Below are positions 36,391-46,364 of a stretch of DNA of 54,015 nt, piece after piece (the first letter of the stretch is position 1; every line of letters starts with the position of its first letter). Location of the stretch: NCBI GenBank assembly GCA_947625645.1, contig CANQPE010000008.1, positions 1-54,015 on the forward strand, read 5' to 3'. A model generated the notes under the pieces. It made no database searches, was not told the DNA's origin, and saw only the letters and a program-made list of their open reading frames with translations. The position numbers and the translations under genes were made by a program. This DNA comes from an uncultured Clostridia bacterium. GTDB taxonomy: Bacteria; Bacillota; Clostridia; TANB77; CAG-508.

Positions 36391-38703
36391 ATGAAAAAAT
36401 ATACTGGACTAACTGCAGAAGAAGTCAAACAAAGAGAAGAAAAAAAATTGGTAAACTACGATACTACTATTCCAACCAAAAGTATTAAAAGGATTTTATT
36501 TGATAATTTTTTTACATTATTTAATTTTTTGAATTTATTTTTAGCCATTTGTATTTTTGCCGTAGGATCTTATAAAAATATGCTTTTTTTATTAATCGTT
36601 ATCATCAATACTGCCATTAGCACATTTCAAGAAATCCATGCCAAAAAAGTCATTGATAAACTATCTTTTTTGTCTAGCCAAAAAGTAACTGTGTTTCGCG
36701 ATGGCAAAAAGCAACAAATTCCTGTACATTCTCTTGTGTTAGATGACATTGTTGAATTGACAACTGGCAATCAAATTGCGACAGATAGCATGATTTTAGA
36801 AGGTTCTGTGCAAGTAAATGAATCTTTTATTACTGGTGAACCAGATGCTATCTCAAAAACAGCTGGTGATTCATTATTATCTGGAAGTTATATGATTAGT
36901 GGAAAATGTGTTGCAAAAGTGACACATATTGGTGAAGAAAACTATACTGCGAAAATCTCTGCTGGTAGCAAATATGTCAAAAAAGTAAATTCTGAAATCA
37001 TGAATTCTCTAAAAAAACTCATTAAGTGGCTAACCTTTGCAATTATCCCTATTGGACTTGCTTTATTTTTTGTACAATATATTTTGCAGGGGCTTAACTT
37101 AACAGATGCTACCATCAAAACTGTTGCTGCCATTATTGGTATGATACCAGAAGGACTTGTTTTGTTAACTAGTACCGTTCTTGCAGTAAGTGTTATTCGC
37201 CTATCTAAGTCAAATGTTTTGGTTCAAGAATTATATTGTATTGAAACTTTAGCACGCGTAGATACGCTTTGTTTTGACAAAACAGGAACTTTAACAGAAG
37301 GAAAAATGGAAGTAAAAGAAATCATTCCTTTTTCCATCTCTCAAGATGAATTTCAAACCATCTTGTGGAATATTTCTCAAGCTTCTGAAGATGAAAATTC
37401 CACAATGCAGGCACTACGAGATTATCCTTTTCATGCTTCGGCAATGTGGAATTCTATACACGCCATTGCCTTTTCTTCTCAAAGGAAATGGTCTGCCGTT
37501 TCCTTTGCTGATATTGGTACTTATGTTATTGGTGCACCTGAATTTATATTAACCACTTCTGATTTAGCTCAAGTAGAACCCTATACACAAAATTATAGAG
37601 TTCTTGCTGTTGCTCATTGCAAAAATCAAATTTTAAATGCTACTCTACCAAATGATTTGAAATTTGTGGGGCTAGTTTGTATTTTAGATAAAATTCGTCC
37701 TGAAGCAAAAGATACGGTCTGCTATTTTTATCGCCAAGGCGTAGATATTAAAATTATTTCTGGTGATAACCCTCTTACCGTATCTCAAATTGCTAAACAA
37801 GTTGGGATTCAAAATTTTGATGCCTACATTGATATGTCACTGTTGCCAGAAAATACAGATTTTAAAGAAATCGTAGCACATTATACCATTTTTGGTAGAG
37901 TTTCTCCTATTCAAAAAAAGGAGCTTGTGTTAGCTTTACAAAATATGAAAAAAACCGTTGCTATGACAGGTGATGGTGTCAATGATGTATTGGCGTTAAA
38001 AGCTTCTGATTGCAGTATTGCCATGGCTAATGGAAGTGATGCTTCAAAAAATGTATCTCAATTAGTCTTGCTGGATTCCAATTTTGCTTCTATGCCTAAA
38101 ATTGTCTTAGAAGGTAGACGTACTATCAACAACATTCAACGCTCTGCTTCTTTGTTTCTTGTAAAAACTATTTACTCTACCTTTTTGGCTGTACTTTTCC
38201 TATTTATGGGACAATCTTATCCCTTTATGCCAATTCAGCTAAGTCTCATTAGTCTTGTAACAATTGGCATTCCTTCATTTGTTTTGGCACTAGAACCAAA
38301 TAAAGAACGTATTCAAGGGCATTTTTTGCAAAATGTCCTTGCCAAATCTCTTCCAACTGGCTTTATTGTAACTTTGAACATTTTTGTTTTAACCATTTTG
38401 CATAAATTTTCCATCATTCCAAATGAGTTTTATACCAGCTTATGTGTTATCTCTACTGGTATTTGTGGCATCATTTTACTATTTACTCTTGCGAAATCTA
38501 GAAAAAGCGAAAACGCTAAAATTCCATTTTCACCATTTCGCCTATCTCTTGCTATTTTAATGACTCTTTTATTTATCCTTGGTCTAACATGCTTTGGTTG
38601 GTGGTTCAATATAGCGCCTCTTCCTCCCATGTTACCTTATATTGGATGTATTTTATGCATATCTCTCATCTATTTTGCTTTGATTGCATTGTTAACTCAC
38701 TAA
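36391..38703 (+). CDS. Cation-transporting P-type ATPase
   Basis: 770 residues. The phosphorylation motif DKTGTLTEG has its aspartate at residue 296. The actuator-domain motif is FITGEPD, the hinge is TGDGVNDVLALKASDCSIAM, and the TM4 motif is IPEGL. Hydrophobic pairs lie at about 45-80, 205-255 and 590-770. There is no N-terminal heavy-metal domain. The IPEGL motif and layout fit a Ca2+/Mg2+-type exporter or importer of unassigned substrate. It is driven by a perfect promoter and ended by a bidirectional terminator. Confidence 0.92.
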   Translation: MKKYTGLTAEEVKQREEKKLVNYDTTIPTKSIKRILFDNFFTLFNFLNLFLAICIFAVGSYKNMLFLLIVIINTAISTFQEIHAKKVIDKLSFLSSQKVTVFRDGKKQQIPVHSLVLDDIVELTTGNQIATDSMILEGSVQVNESFITGEPDAISKTAGDSLLSGSYMISGKCVAKVTHIGEENYTAKISAGSKYVKKVNSEIMNSLKKLIKWLTFAIIPIGLALFFVQYILQGLNLTDATIKTVAAIIGMIPEGLVLLTSTVLAVSVIRLSKSNVLVQELYCIETLARVDTLCFDKTGTLTEGKMEVKEIIPFSISQDEFQTILWNISQASEDENSTMQALRDYPFHASAMWNSIHAIAFSSQRKWSAVSFADIGTYVIGAPEFILTTSDLAQVEPYTQNYRVLAVAHCKNQILNATLPNDLKFVGLVCILDKIRPEAKDTVCYFYRQGVDIKIISGDNPLTVSQIAKQVGIQNFDAYIDMSLLPENTDFKEIVAHYTIFGRVSPIQKKELVLALQNMKKTVAMTGDGVNDVLALKASDCSIAMANGSDASKNVSQLVLLDSNFASMPKIVLEGRRTINNIQRSASLFLVKTIYSTFLAVLFLFMGQSYPFMPIQLSLISLVTIGIPSFVLALEPNKERIQGHFLQNVLAKSLPTGFIVTLNIFVLTILHKFSIIPNEFYTSLCVISTGICGIILLFTLAKSRKSENAKIPFSPFRLSLAILMTLLFILGLTCFGWWFNIAPLPPMLPYIGCILCISLIYFALIALLTH

Positions 38704-38707
38704 ACCA

Positions 38708-38731
38708 AAAGAGTACCAAAAGGTACTCTTT
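38708..38731. terminator. Bidirectional terminator between convergent ATPase and pyk genes
   Basis: Perfect stem AAAGAGTACC (38708-38717) and GGTACTCTTT (38722-38731) with an AAAA loop. The sequence is A/T-rich on both sides, so it can serve both convergent genes. Confidence 0.85.
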
Positions 38732-38752
38732 GATATTGTTCTGTTATCTTTA

Positions 38753-40189
38753 TTAAATTTTTACAATTCCACCCATAACTTTGCTGTATTCTGCTGATGA
38801 TAATAGTTTTGGTCCTCCTGAAGTCACCACTTTGTCTCCTTTTTCCAAAATGCCTTTATCTTGTAATTTTTTGATTCCTAATTCTACTACTTTATCTGTG
38901 TCTTCTTGTGGCTCAATGTAAATTGGTGTTACATTCCATACAATTGATAATTGATTGAATGTTCTTCTATTATCTGTAATTGCTAAGATTGGGCATCCTG
39001 CACCTAATCCTGCTAATTTTCTTGCAGAATCTCCTGTGTGTGTATAGCATACAATAGCATCTGCATTCATATTCATTGCCATAGTACATGTAGAATAAGC
39101 AATTTCTGTTTCAAAATCTGTTAAATCAATATTATCGTTTGTTCTAAATCTTTTCCAATAATCTATATCATTTTCTGTTCTGTTTGCAATTTTTACCATT
39201 GTTTTAACACATTCTACTGGGTATTTTCCCATAGCACATTCCCCAGATAGCATGATGGCACTTGTTCTGTCATAAATTGCATTGGCAACATCACTTGCTT
39301 CTGCTCTTGTTGGTAGTGGGTTATATGTCATAGATTCTAGCATTTGTGTTGCTGTAATAGCAGGTTTATTTGCTTTATTAGATAATTTGATAAATCTTTT
39401 TTGCATAATTGGTGGTTCTGTAAAATCTGTTTCTGTTGCCATGTCTCCACGAGCAATCATCTGCACATCTGCATTTTCTACAATTTCTTCCATATGTTCT
39501 AGTCCTTCAACGTTTTCTACTTTTGTAACAATTTTGATGTCTTTCCCACCATTTTCATCTAAAACTTTTCTTACTTGATCAATGTCATCTTTATTTCTTG
39601 TAAATGACATAGCTACATAATCATAATCATGTTCACAAGCAGTTTTTAAGTCTGCAATATCTTTCTCTTTTAATGCTGGTAAACGTACTGCTGTTCCTGG
39701 TAAATTGATTGTTTTTCTACTTCCTAATCCATTTCCATGTACAACGGTACAAACAATGTCTTTATTTACAATTTCGTCTACCACTAATTCAATAGCACCA
39801 TCATCAATTAAAATTTTTGCTCCTGGTTTTACATCATTATATAATCCTTTATATGTGACAGATACTTTATCTTTATCTCCCACAATATCTTCGTTTACAA
39901 GTGTAAATTTCTGTCCATCTTCCAATTTGATTTTTTCATTTTTTCCGGTTACTAACATTCCTGTTCTAATTTCTGGTCCTTGCATGTCTAATAGCAATGC
40001 AATTGGCAAGTCAAGCTCTTTTCTTAGTCTGATTACTTCTTCTGTTTTTTCAGATTGTTCTTCCCAACTTCCATGTGAATAGTTTATTCTACATACGTTT
40101 AATCCTGCTTTCATTAATTCTTCCAATCGGTATTCACTGGCAGGTCCGATTGTACCAACAATTTTTGTCTTTCTTAAATCTTTTTTCAT
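38753..40189 (-). CDS. pyk: Pyruvate kinase
   Basis: 478 residues from ATG 40189 (AAGAAAGGGAAGGGA upstream). TKIVGTIGPAS opens the catalytic domain. The signature VTKVENVEGLEHMEEI holds the lysine and metal ligands, and MIARGDMATE and TATQMLESM follow. It lacks the extra C-terminal PEP-utiliser domain of many Bacillus enzymes. It makes pyruvate and ATP from phosphoenolpyruvate. It stands alone on the minus strand. Confidence 0.97.
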   Translation of the reverse strand: MKKDLRKTKIVGTIGPASEYRLEELMKAGLNVCRINYSHGSWEEQSEKTEEVIRLRKELDLPIALLLDMQGPEIRTGMLVTGKNEKIKLEDGQKFTLVNEDIVGDKDKVSVTYKGLYNDVKPGAKILIDDGAIELVVDEIVNKDIVCTVVHGNGLGSRKTINLPGTAVRLPALKEKDIADLKTACEHDYDYVAMSFTRNKDDIDQVRKVLDENGGKDIKIVTKVENVEGLEHMEEIVENADVQMIARGDMATETDFTEPPIMQKRFIKLSNKANKPAITATQMLESMTYNPLPTRAEASDVANAIYDRTSAIMLSGECAMGKYPVECVKTMVKIANRTENDIDYWKRFRTNDNIDLTDFETEIAYSTCTMAMNMNADAIVCYTHTGDSARKLAGLGAGCPILAITDNRRTFNQLSIVWNVTPIYIEPQEDTDKVVELGIKKLQDKGILEKGDKVVTSGGPKLLSSAEYSKVMGGIVKI

Positions 40190-40343
40190 GTTTAATCCCT
40201 TCCCTTTCTTAGGCACAAATACAGTTAGAAAAAATTTCCATTTTAGCGATGCAAAAATAGCAATTATTTCTCAACGTTTTTTCACCGTTTAACATTATAT
40301 CAGATATATAGTTATTTTTCAACACTTTCCAGCAATTTTTTTC

Positions 40344-41066
40344 TTAGAACATTGTAATGATTGCATGTAATATCGTCTTATCTTGACTAAAAATGCATAC
40401 GACATGCTTTTGGTTATGAAATGCATATTGGCATGTTACAGTTTCTCCTAATTTGATCTCTTTTTTATATTGAATTTGCACATGATCATATGGTCTTGCT
40501 TGATAGACTGCTTCTGGCAATGCTTCATAGGCAATATCTAAATAATACAAATTATGCATATGCCCATTGATATCAATATCTCTTCTTGTAACTGTATATT
40601 CTATTTTGTTTGTAAATGTGACTGGTATTTCCATTTTATCTAATTCTCGATTTTCGAAAGTACTATTGGTTTCTAGTTCATATTTGCTCATAATTTCATC
40701 TTTTAATCTCGTTAATTTTCCTGTTGCCAGATTTACCAATGTCCATTTAGAAGTAGCTATAGCACACAATTCATGCTTGTCATCATACATTTCAAAATCA
40801 CGATACGTAAAAGCTTTTGTCGCATCTCTCCCCCAAGTTTTTACATGGATAGTTTGTCCATATCGAGGTCTTTTTATAACCTGTAATTTCCAGCCTAACA
40901 AAATCCATACCAATTGATTTCTTTCAATGTCATTGGCTCCATATCCTACTAAATCTGAGTGATACCCGCCAATGTTTTCAAACATTTCCAGTATAGATCT
41001 ATTTTTAATGAAATTATTTTTTCCGATATCCTTTACCCCCATTTGAAAATCATGTTCAAAAATCAT
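40344..41066 (-). CDS. Acyl-ACP thioesterase
   Basis: About 240 residues from ATG 41066, with AAAGGAGAG upstream; the longer frame to 41093 runs into REP sequence. A double hot-dog fold is visible: FMQIGVxD-like start, then WILLGWKLQVIKRPRYGQ, then a second half with DINGHMHNLYYLDIAYEALP. This matches the PF01643 acyl-ACP thioesterases of clostridia. It would release fatty acids from acyl-carrier protein. A long REP palindrome sits just upstream. Confidence 0.88.
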   Translation of the reverse strand: MIFEHDFQMGVKDIGKNNFIKNRSILEMFENIGGYHSDLVGYGANDIERNQLVWILLGWKLQVIKRPRYGQTIHVKTWGRDATKAFTYRDFEMYDDKHELCAIATSKWTLVNLATGKLTRLKDEIMSKYELETNSTFENRELDKMEIPVTFTNKIEYTVTRRDIDINGHMHNLYYLDIAYEALPEAVYQARPYDHVQIQYKKEIKLGETVTCQYAFHNQKHVVCIFSQDKTILHAIITMF

Positions 41067-41090
41067 TTTTTCTTCTCTCCTTTTTCGAGG

Positions 41091-41161
41091 CAAGGGACAA
41101 TTAGGGACGGTTCTTTTTTGTTCCTACGGAACAAAAAAGAACCGTCCCTAATTGTCCCTTG
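41091..41161. repeat. REP palindrome, perfect 34-bp arms
   Basis: Left arm 41091-41124, loop TAC 41125-41127, right arm 41128-41161, all matched. Core GGGACGGTTCTTTTTTGTTCC with an outer CAAGGGACAATTA. It lies between the thioesterase start and the pgi stop. Confidence 0.93.
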
Positions 41162-41170
41162 TTCCTTGCA

Positions 41171-42481
41171 TTAATATCCTGGTTTTTTTAGCAAATGGAA
41201 CATATTTTTCTTGTATTCTTCTACACCTGGTTGATTAAATGGGTCAACACCTAATATCATGCCTGACATAGCACATGCTTTTTCAAAGAAGTAAATCAAT
41301 TCTCCTAAATTTTCTTCATCCAATTGATTTATTTCGATAATTATATTAGGTACTTCTCCTGTGCCATGTGCTTGAATTGTTCCTTCCATTGCTTTTTTAT
41401 TCACATAGTCCATTGTTTTTCCAGCTAAATAGTTTAATCCATCTAAATTATCGTCATCTGGATTGATGGTAATGTCACTTTGTGGAGTTTGAATGGATAT
41501 AACTGTTTCAAATAAATTTCTTCTTCCATCTTGAATATATTGTCCCATGGAATGTAAATCTGTTGTAAAGTCAACGCCTGCTGGGAAAATGCCTTTTTTC
41601 TTTTTGCCTTCACTTTCTCCATATAGTTGTTTCCACCATTCTGTAAAATAATGCATTTTAGGCTCATAATTTACCAATATTTCTATATTTTTTTTCATTT
41701 TTTCATGTAAAATATTTCTAACCACTGCATATTGGTAACACTCATTGTATTTTATATCTGGATCATCAAATCTTTCTTGGGCTACTTTCGCCCCTTTCAT
41801 TAATTTATCAATGTCAATCCCTGCTGTTGCAATTGGTAACAGTCCCACTGCTGTTAAAACAGAATATCTCCCTCCTATGTTATCTGGCACAACAAATTGT
41901 TCATACCCTTCATTTTCTGCCAATGTTTTTAATGCTCCTTTTTCTTTATCTGTTGTTGCATAAATTCTACTACGTGCTTCATCAATTCCATATTTATTTT
42001 CTAAAATTTCTCTAAAAATTCTAAAGGCAATGGCCGGTTCTGTTGTCGTACCAGATTTTGAAATGACATTTACAGAAAAATCTTTATTTCCTATATATTC
42101 AATTAACTCATTCATATAATTAGGGCTCAAATTATTTCCAACATATAAGATTTTAGGATATTTTCTTTGTTTTTCTGGTAACAAATTATAGAAAGAACTG
42201 GTTAAGCTCTCTATGACTGCTCTGGCTCCCAAATAAGAGCCACCAATTCCAATCACAACTAAAATTTCTGATTCCTTGGCTATTTTTTTGGCTGCCTGTT
42301 TGATTCTTTTAAATTCCTGCTTATCATAATTTGTTGGCAAATTTAACCAGCCTACAAAATCATCTGGCTTGTCTGCTCTTTCCTGTAATTCTTCATGAAT
42401 GGTTTTTACCTTTTTGGCATATTCTCCCATCATTTTTTTCGTTACAGTTGTGTGTTTAAAGTTTAATTTAATATTTGCCAT
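41171..42481 (-). CDS. pgi: Glucose-6-phosphate isomerase
   Basis: 436 residues from ATG 42481, 6 bases after AGGAGGA; the ATG at 42487 is too close to the ribosome site. [33 protein letters not shown] and [13 protein letters not shown] are visible, as in bacterial Pgi. It interconverts glucose-6-phosphate and fructose-6-phosphate in glycolysis. Confidence 0.97.
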   Translation of the reverse strand: MANIKLNFKHTTVTKKMMGEYAKKVKTIHEELQERADKPDDFVGWLNLPTNYDKQEFKRIKQAAKKIAKESEILVVIGIGGSYLGARAVIESLTSSFYNLLPEKQRKYPKILYVGNNLSPNYMNELIEYIGNKDFSVNVISKSGTTTEPAIAFRIFREILENKYGIDEARSRIYATTDKEKGALKTLAENEGYEQFVVPDNIGGRYSVLTAVGLLPIATAGIDIDKLMKGAKVAQERFDDPDIKYNECYQYAVVRNILHEKMKKNIEILVNYEPKMHYFTEWWKQLYGESEGKKKKGIFPAGVDFTTDLHSMGQYIQDGRRNLFETVISIQTPQSDITINPDDDNLDGLNYLAGKTMDYVNKKAMEGTIQAHGTGEVPNIIIEINQLDEENLGELIYFFEKACAMSGMILGVDPFNQPGVEEYKKNMFHLLKKPGY

Positions 42482-42526
42482 ATACATTCCTCCTTTTTTT
42501 AGTTACGATTTCTCGTTTGTTTTTAT

Positions 42527-42573
42527 GAGGAACGTATCTTTTCTGAACAGTTTGTTCCGAAAAAATACGTCCC
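42527..42573. repeat. Degenerate REP-like palindrome (GTATCTTT subfamily)
   Basis: GAGGAACGTATCTTTTC, then GAAC-AGTTT-GTTC, then GAAAAAATACGTCCCT. It is related to the 19815-19878 subfamily by the GTATCTTT core and the outer GGAACG/CGTCCC boxes. It lies between pgi and uppP and may act as a terminator for uppP. Confidence 0.65.
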
Positions 42574-42581
42574 TACTTTTC

Positions 42582-43373
42582 CTAATTTCTTATGATAAAT
42601 AATCCAATGATGACTAAACCAAGCACTACTCTATATATTGCAAATCCTTTGAAGCTTCCCTTTTTTAAATATTGCAATAAAAATTTGATAACAAGCAATC
42701 CTACCACAAAGCTTGCTAATACCCCTACAACAAAAGGCATATTGAATACAAAGTCTTTAAATTTGTATAAAGTAGCTCCTAACACAATGGGTGCTGATAG
42801 CATAAATGAATATTTGGCTGTTGATTCTCGGTCAACTCCCATGAATCTTCCTGTTGTCATTGTAACACCAGAACGTGAAACTCCTGGTATAAATGCTAAA
42901 GCTTGTGATAACCCTATGATAAAAGTTTGCCTTAAAGTCATTTCTTCGTATTTCGTTTTAGATGGCGCTTTTTTGTCTACCATGTACAATATAATTCCCA
43001 TAACAATTAATGCAATTGCAATTAGTAATGGCATTTGTGCTAAGCTGTCTCCTACAAAGTGATCTAATAGAAAGCCTATGGCTCCTCCTGGAATGGTTGC
43101 AAGCACTATGTACCAAAACATTCTGCCTTCTGTTGATTTTTCTTTCTTAATCACTTGGCGATATCCGCCTTTTATTAAAGCAATCCAATCTTTGCAGAAA
43201 AATAAGGCTATTGCCAATAAGGTTCCAAAATGTAAGGCTACATCAAAACTTGCTGGTATATCCCAGTTAAATATCCATGGGATAAGGTTTAAGTGTGCTG
43301 AGCTTGATATTGGTAACAGCTCTGTTAATCCTTGCACAATTCCTAAAATTAATGCTTGTATAATTTCCATCAT
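42582..43373 (-). CDS. uppP: Undecaprenyl-diphosphatase UppP/BacA
   Basis: 263 residues with about eight membrane helices. The signature motifs are GIVQGLTELLPISSSAHL and the second block FIPGVSRSGVTMTTGR with catalytic Glu/Arg. It recycles undecaprenyl pyrophosphate, the lipid carrier of wall synthesis, in the membrane. Its start overlaps the dpaA stop by a few bases (ATGATG/TGA), indicating translational coupling. Confidence 0.97.
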   Translation of the reverse strand: MMEIIQALILGIVQGLTELLPISSSAHLNLIPWIFNWDIPASFDVALHFGTLLAIALFFCKDWIALIKGGYRQVIKKEKSTEGRMFWYIVLATIPGGAIGFLLDHFVGDSLAQMPLLIAIALIVMGIILYMVDKKAPSKTKYEEMTLRQTFIIGLSQALAFIPGVSRSGVTMTTGRFMGVDRESTAKYSFMLSAPIVLGATLYKFKDFVFNMPFVVGVLASFVVGLLVIKFLLQYLKKGSFKGFAIYRVVLGLVIIGLFIIRN

Positions 43374-44251
43374 TGTTTTTCCTTCTTTCTTTTTAAAATA
43401 TGATACAATGTATCTTTGATAAATTTAGCTGTTGTGGTTGGTGCTACTTTTCCTGGTAGTGCTAAGGCCCAAACGTAGTTAAAATTGTATTTTTGGATTT
43501 GTTCTCTTTCAAACCCTCCTGGTTTTGATGCCAAATCCATTAGTAAACAGTCTTGCTGGATATATGGCATATGCTCTTTGGTTATGATAATATGAGGAAC
43601 TGTATTGATAATGATGTCATATTGGTTTAAGTTTTGCCCCATGGTGCGTATGTCCATTGCTTCATATCCATAGGTTTTTATCCAAGTCATATCTTGTTCT
43701 TTTCTAGCTGCACATGTGACGTTGGCATCTAGTTGCTTGCATTTTTTGGCTACCATTTTAGCCACTCTTCCAAATCCTAATATAAGAATTTTGCTTCCTT
43801 GTAAGTTAATTTCTGTATTAGAAATGGCTACTTGGATAGCACCTTCTGCTGTTGCAATTGTATTCAAAATGGTTAGTTCTTCTTCTTCCATCAAGTCAAT
43901 AATTTTGATGTGTTTTTTCTGTGCTCTCTCTTGTATTTCCGAAGAGATTGCTCCTGCAAATATTTCTTTATTTTCTAACACTTCGAATAGTTCTTCTATT
44001 TTTAGTGGTTTTTGACTAAATGGTGTATTGACAAAACTTCCGTCACTTGAAAATGGAATTGGTGCTATGATAACTTCTGCATTTTGTTTTATTTCTTGTA
44101 AACTTTGGCAATGTATGATGGTTTCGTATGGATACAATTCCTGTGCTTTTTCCATGGCATAAGTATATACTAACTTTTTATCTTTTGCAAGTAATTTTGC
44201 CAATTTTATCATACGTAAATCTCCTCCAACAATCGCAAATGTTGTTATCAC
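43370..44251 (-). CDS. dpaA: Dipicolinate synthase subunit A
   Basis: 293 residues. The N-terminal FAIVGGDLRMIKLAKLL and the Rossmann-type LILGFGRVAKMVAKKCKQL (near residue 155) are typical of DpaA/SpoVFA, as is the PHIIITKEHM region. It forms dipicolinic acid, stored in the spore core. The usual partner dpaB (flavoprotein) is not adjacent; uppP follows instead with overlapping codons. Confidence 0.93.
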   Translation of the reverse strand: MITTFAIVGGDLRMIKLAKLLAKDKKLVYTYAMEKAQELYPYETIIHCQSLQEIKQNAEVIIAPIPFSSDGSFVNTPFSQKPLKIEELFEVLENKEIFAGAISSEIQERAQKKHIKIIDLMEEEELTILNTIATAEGAIQVAISNTEINLQGSKILILGFGRVAKMVAKKCKQLDANVTCAARKEQDMTWIKTYGYEAMDIRTMGQNLNQYDIIINTVPHIIITKEHMPYIQQDCLLMDLASKPGGFEREQIQKYNFNYVWALALPGKVAPTTTAKFIKDTLYHILKRKKEKQ

Positions 44252-44350
44252 CTTGCATCACAGTCCTTCCTGAAGAATATTTTTCTTCTTTTTAGTATAT
44301 GTTCGTTGGTAAACGTCTTAGAACTAACACAAAGAATAGCCACTTACAAA

Positions 44351-44404
44351 AATGGAATTAAGTGCTTCTTCGCAATTGATTTGCATAGAAACTCTTAATT
44401 CCAT
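44351..44404. repeat. 12-bp inverted repeat between dpaA and TPR gene
   Basis: AATGGAATTAAG (44351-44362) and CTTAATTCCATT (44393-44404) with a 30-base loop. It lies 3' of the TPR gene and 5' of dpaA on the minus strand. It may be a weak terminator or part of a regulatory leader. Confidence 0.5.
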
Positions 44405-44440
44405 TGCTTCCTAAGGTCCAAATTGTTATGATTTTCTACC

Positions 44441-45679
44441 TTAATATTCTCTCGTGTTTTCTTGTATTTTCTCTTCTTGTTGCTTATTTTCTTGCTGTTT
44501 TGCTTTATTTCGATTTAACATCTCGATATCACTATACCCTAATTTCCTTGTCATTTCAAACATGTTTTCCAAATGCTCTTTTGCTTTATTTTCTTTTTCT
44601 TTCACTACTTGCTCTTCTTCTCCTTTTTCTATATCAGTCTCAAGATTAAATGGCATGGCAACTTTTGCTAAAATGGGAATAAACACTGGTTCACTTTTCA
44701 TTTTAGGAACCACCTTTTTGGCGTTTAAATCAATTGCAACATTGGCATACTGCACCGCTGTGTCATTATTCCCTTTTATTAATTCAATTTTAGCCAATTC
44801 AAAATAAGCATCTGGTGCTAGTTCTTCATCCTCAATAACTTGCATAAAATACTTTTGTGCTTCTTCTATTTCTTTATAGATGAGTGCAATTTCAGCTAGT
44901 GAATATTTTGCATAATATAGCAAATGGTTAATATCAGCTGCTTTTTCATAGCAAGTCTTTGCATTTTCAAAATCATTTAGCATGGTATAGGCAATTCCCA
45001 AATTATAATATAAATCATAGTTGACTGGATTATGACGGATGGCCTCTTGATAGACACTTGTGGCTTCTTTATACATTTCTTTTTTTAGTAAAATATCGCC
45101 TAAAAGGAGACTTGCTTCACAGTATTCTGGTTTCTTTTTCAATAAGTTTGTAAGCATTTCCATCGCCTCATCTTGTTTGTCAAACCCATTGAGTAATTCT
45201 GCTATTTTATAGTAAGAATTATAATCTCTTTTATTGATTTCGATTGCCTGCACATATTCATCAATCGCTTTTCGCATGCCACCTTCACTTTCATAAATTT
45301 CAGCTAATCGTTTATGCCCTTCATCATTTTCTGGATATTTTGTCACAAGATGAATCAACGCTTGTTTTGCTTTTTTGGTATCTCCTAATTTTAAATATAG
45401 ATTTGCTTTGGTGATGTCAATGATTTCTATGAGTGGTATATGATATTTTTCCAATATTAAAATGACAACTGGAATCAGCAATCCTACGATATACTTAATG
45501 ACCATAAAAATCCAGTTTAATTTTACATGAAATATCACTTCAAAAAAGTTCAAAGCCAATCCGATTGCTTGTAAAACAATTACCATGACATAACTTGTAT
45601 CGTTTTTCTTAATCATATTATAGAAAAAATATATAAATATACCAAGTGTTATCATTGCAAAAATGAGTTGTTCCATCAT
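44441..45679 (-). CDS. Membrane-anchored TPR protein
   Basis: 412 residues. Three N-terminal hydrophobic segments (about 3-22, 30-50, 58-78) precede roughly six to seven tetratricopeptide repeats (about 95-330), for example DEGHKRLAEIYESEGGMRKA and YDLYYNLGIAYTMLNDF. A Glu/Lys/Gln-rich tail follows. It probably is a scaffold on the inner face of the membrane. The lytic transglycosylase gene lies 58 bases upstream on the same strand. No exact family named. Confidence 0.8.
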   Translation of the reverse strand: MMEQLIFAMITLGIFIYFFYNMIKKNDTSYVMVIVLQAIGLALNFFEVIFHVKLNWIFMVIKYIVGLLIPVVILILEKYHIPLIEIIDITKANLYLKLGDTKKAKQALIHLVTKYPENDEGHKRLAEIYESEGGMRKAIDEYVQAIEINKRDYNSYYKIAELLNGFDKQDEAMEMLTNLLKKKPEYCEASLLLGDILLKKEMYKEATSVYQEAIRHNPVNYDLYYNLGIAYTMLNDFENAKTCYEKAADINHLLYYAKYSLAEIALIYKEIEEAQKYFMQVIEDEELAPDAYFELAKIELIKGNNDTAVQYANVAIDLNAKKVVPKMKSEPVFIPILAKVAMPFNLETDIEKGEEEQVVKEKENKAKEHLENMFEMTRKLGYSDIEMLNRNKAKQQENKQQEEKIQENTREY

Positions 45680-45737
45680 ACATCTATTCCTTCCTTTTTA
45701 TGTTACATTCTTTTCTTCTATTTTATTGTATTTTTTT

Positions 45738-46364
45738 TCATTTGTCCAGTGGTTCATACAGATTTTGATAAATTTTATAATCTCTCAAAATTTTTCTCAC
45801 ATATTGATTGGTTTCTTGATATGGTACATTTTCTATATCTGATCCGTCTTTTTGAATCACGCCTTTTTCTATCCATGCATTCACAGTTCCAATTCCTGCA
45901 TTATATGCTACTACTGCTACTGCAATATTTTCATATTTTTCTAATAGCATAGCAACATATCGCGTTCCTAGTTGAATATTCATATCTACATCACATAATT
46001 TTTTCTCTACGATGTCTGGTGTAATAGGATTGTTTAATTTTGTGCCCACATCCTTTGCAGTGTCCTCCATTAATTGCATTAATCCTTTCGCTCCTTTGGA
46101 AGATACGGCTTTTGCATTAAAATTACTTTCTGCTTTTATAATTGCATAAATTAAATTCTCATCCACCTGATATTCTTGTGCATATAATGTTACAAAATTT
46201 TCATATTGCCTCGGGTAAATTATCTTCATCAATTTTGTTCGCATTTGCAAGGGGCCCAGCAAAATGATTGCTATGACTACCAATACAATAATACTACCAT
46301 ATATTTTCTTTTTTATCGTAATCTCTCCTTTTCTCGTTTTTGCCAACGGGACAAATAGGGACAA
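45738..46364 (-). CDS. Lytic transglycosylase (Slt family), uncertain start
   Basis: Up to 208 residues. One membrane segment is followed by an SLT domain with the catalytic glutamate in YAIIKAESNFNAKAVSSKGA, then GLMQLMEDTA and AVVAYNAGIGTVN. It cleaves peptidoglycan with formation of anhydromuramic acid. The only good ribosome site (AAAAGGAG, 46334-46323) is followed not by ATG but by ATT ACG ATA AAA. TTG codons upstream (46364, 46346) lack ribosome sites, and 46364 lies within the REP palindrome. The real start could be ATA at 46316 or ATT at 46322, leaving about 192-194 residues. Confidence 0.85.
   Translation of the reverse strand: MSLFVPLAKTRKGEITIKKKIYGSIIVLVVIAIILLGPLQMRTKLMKIIYPRQYENFVTLYAQEYQVDENLIYAIIKAESNFNAKAVSSKGAKGLMQLMEDTAKDVGTKLNNPITPDIVEKKLCDVDMNIQLGTRYVAMLLEKYENIAVAVVAYNAGIGTVNAWIEKGVIQKDGSDIENVPYQETNQYVRKILRDYKIYQNLYEPLDK

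Noticed and set aside
36391..38703. Heavy-metal (Cu/Zn/Cd) ATPase
   Set aside because: No N-terminal metal-binding domain and no CPx motif in the membrane segment; the IPEGL motif fits a Ca/Mg-type pump.
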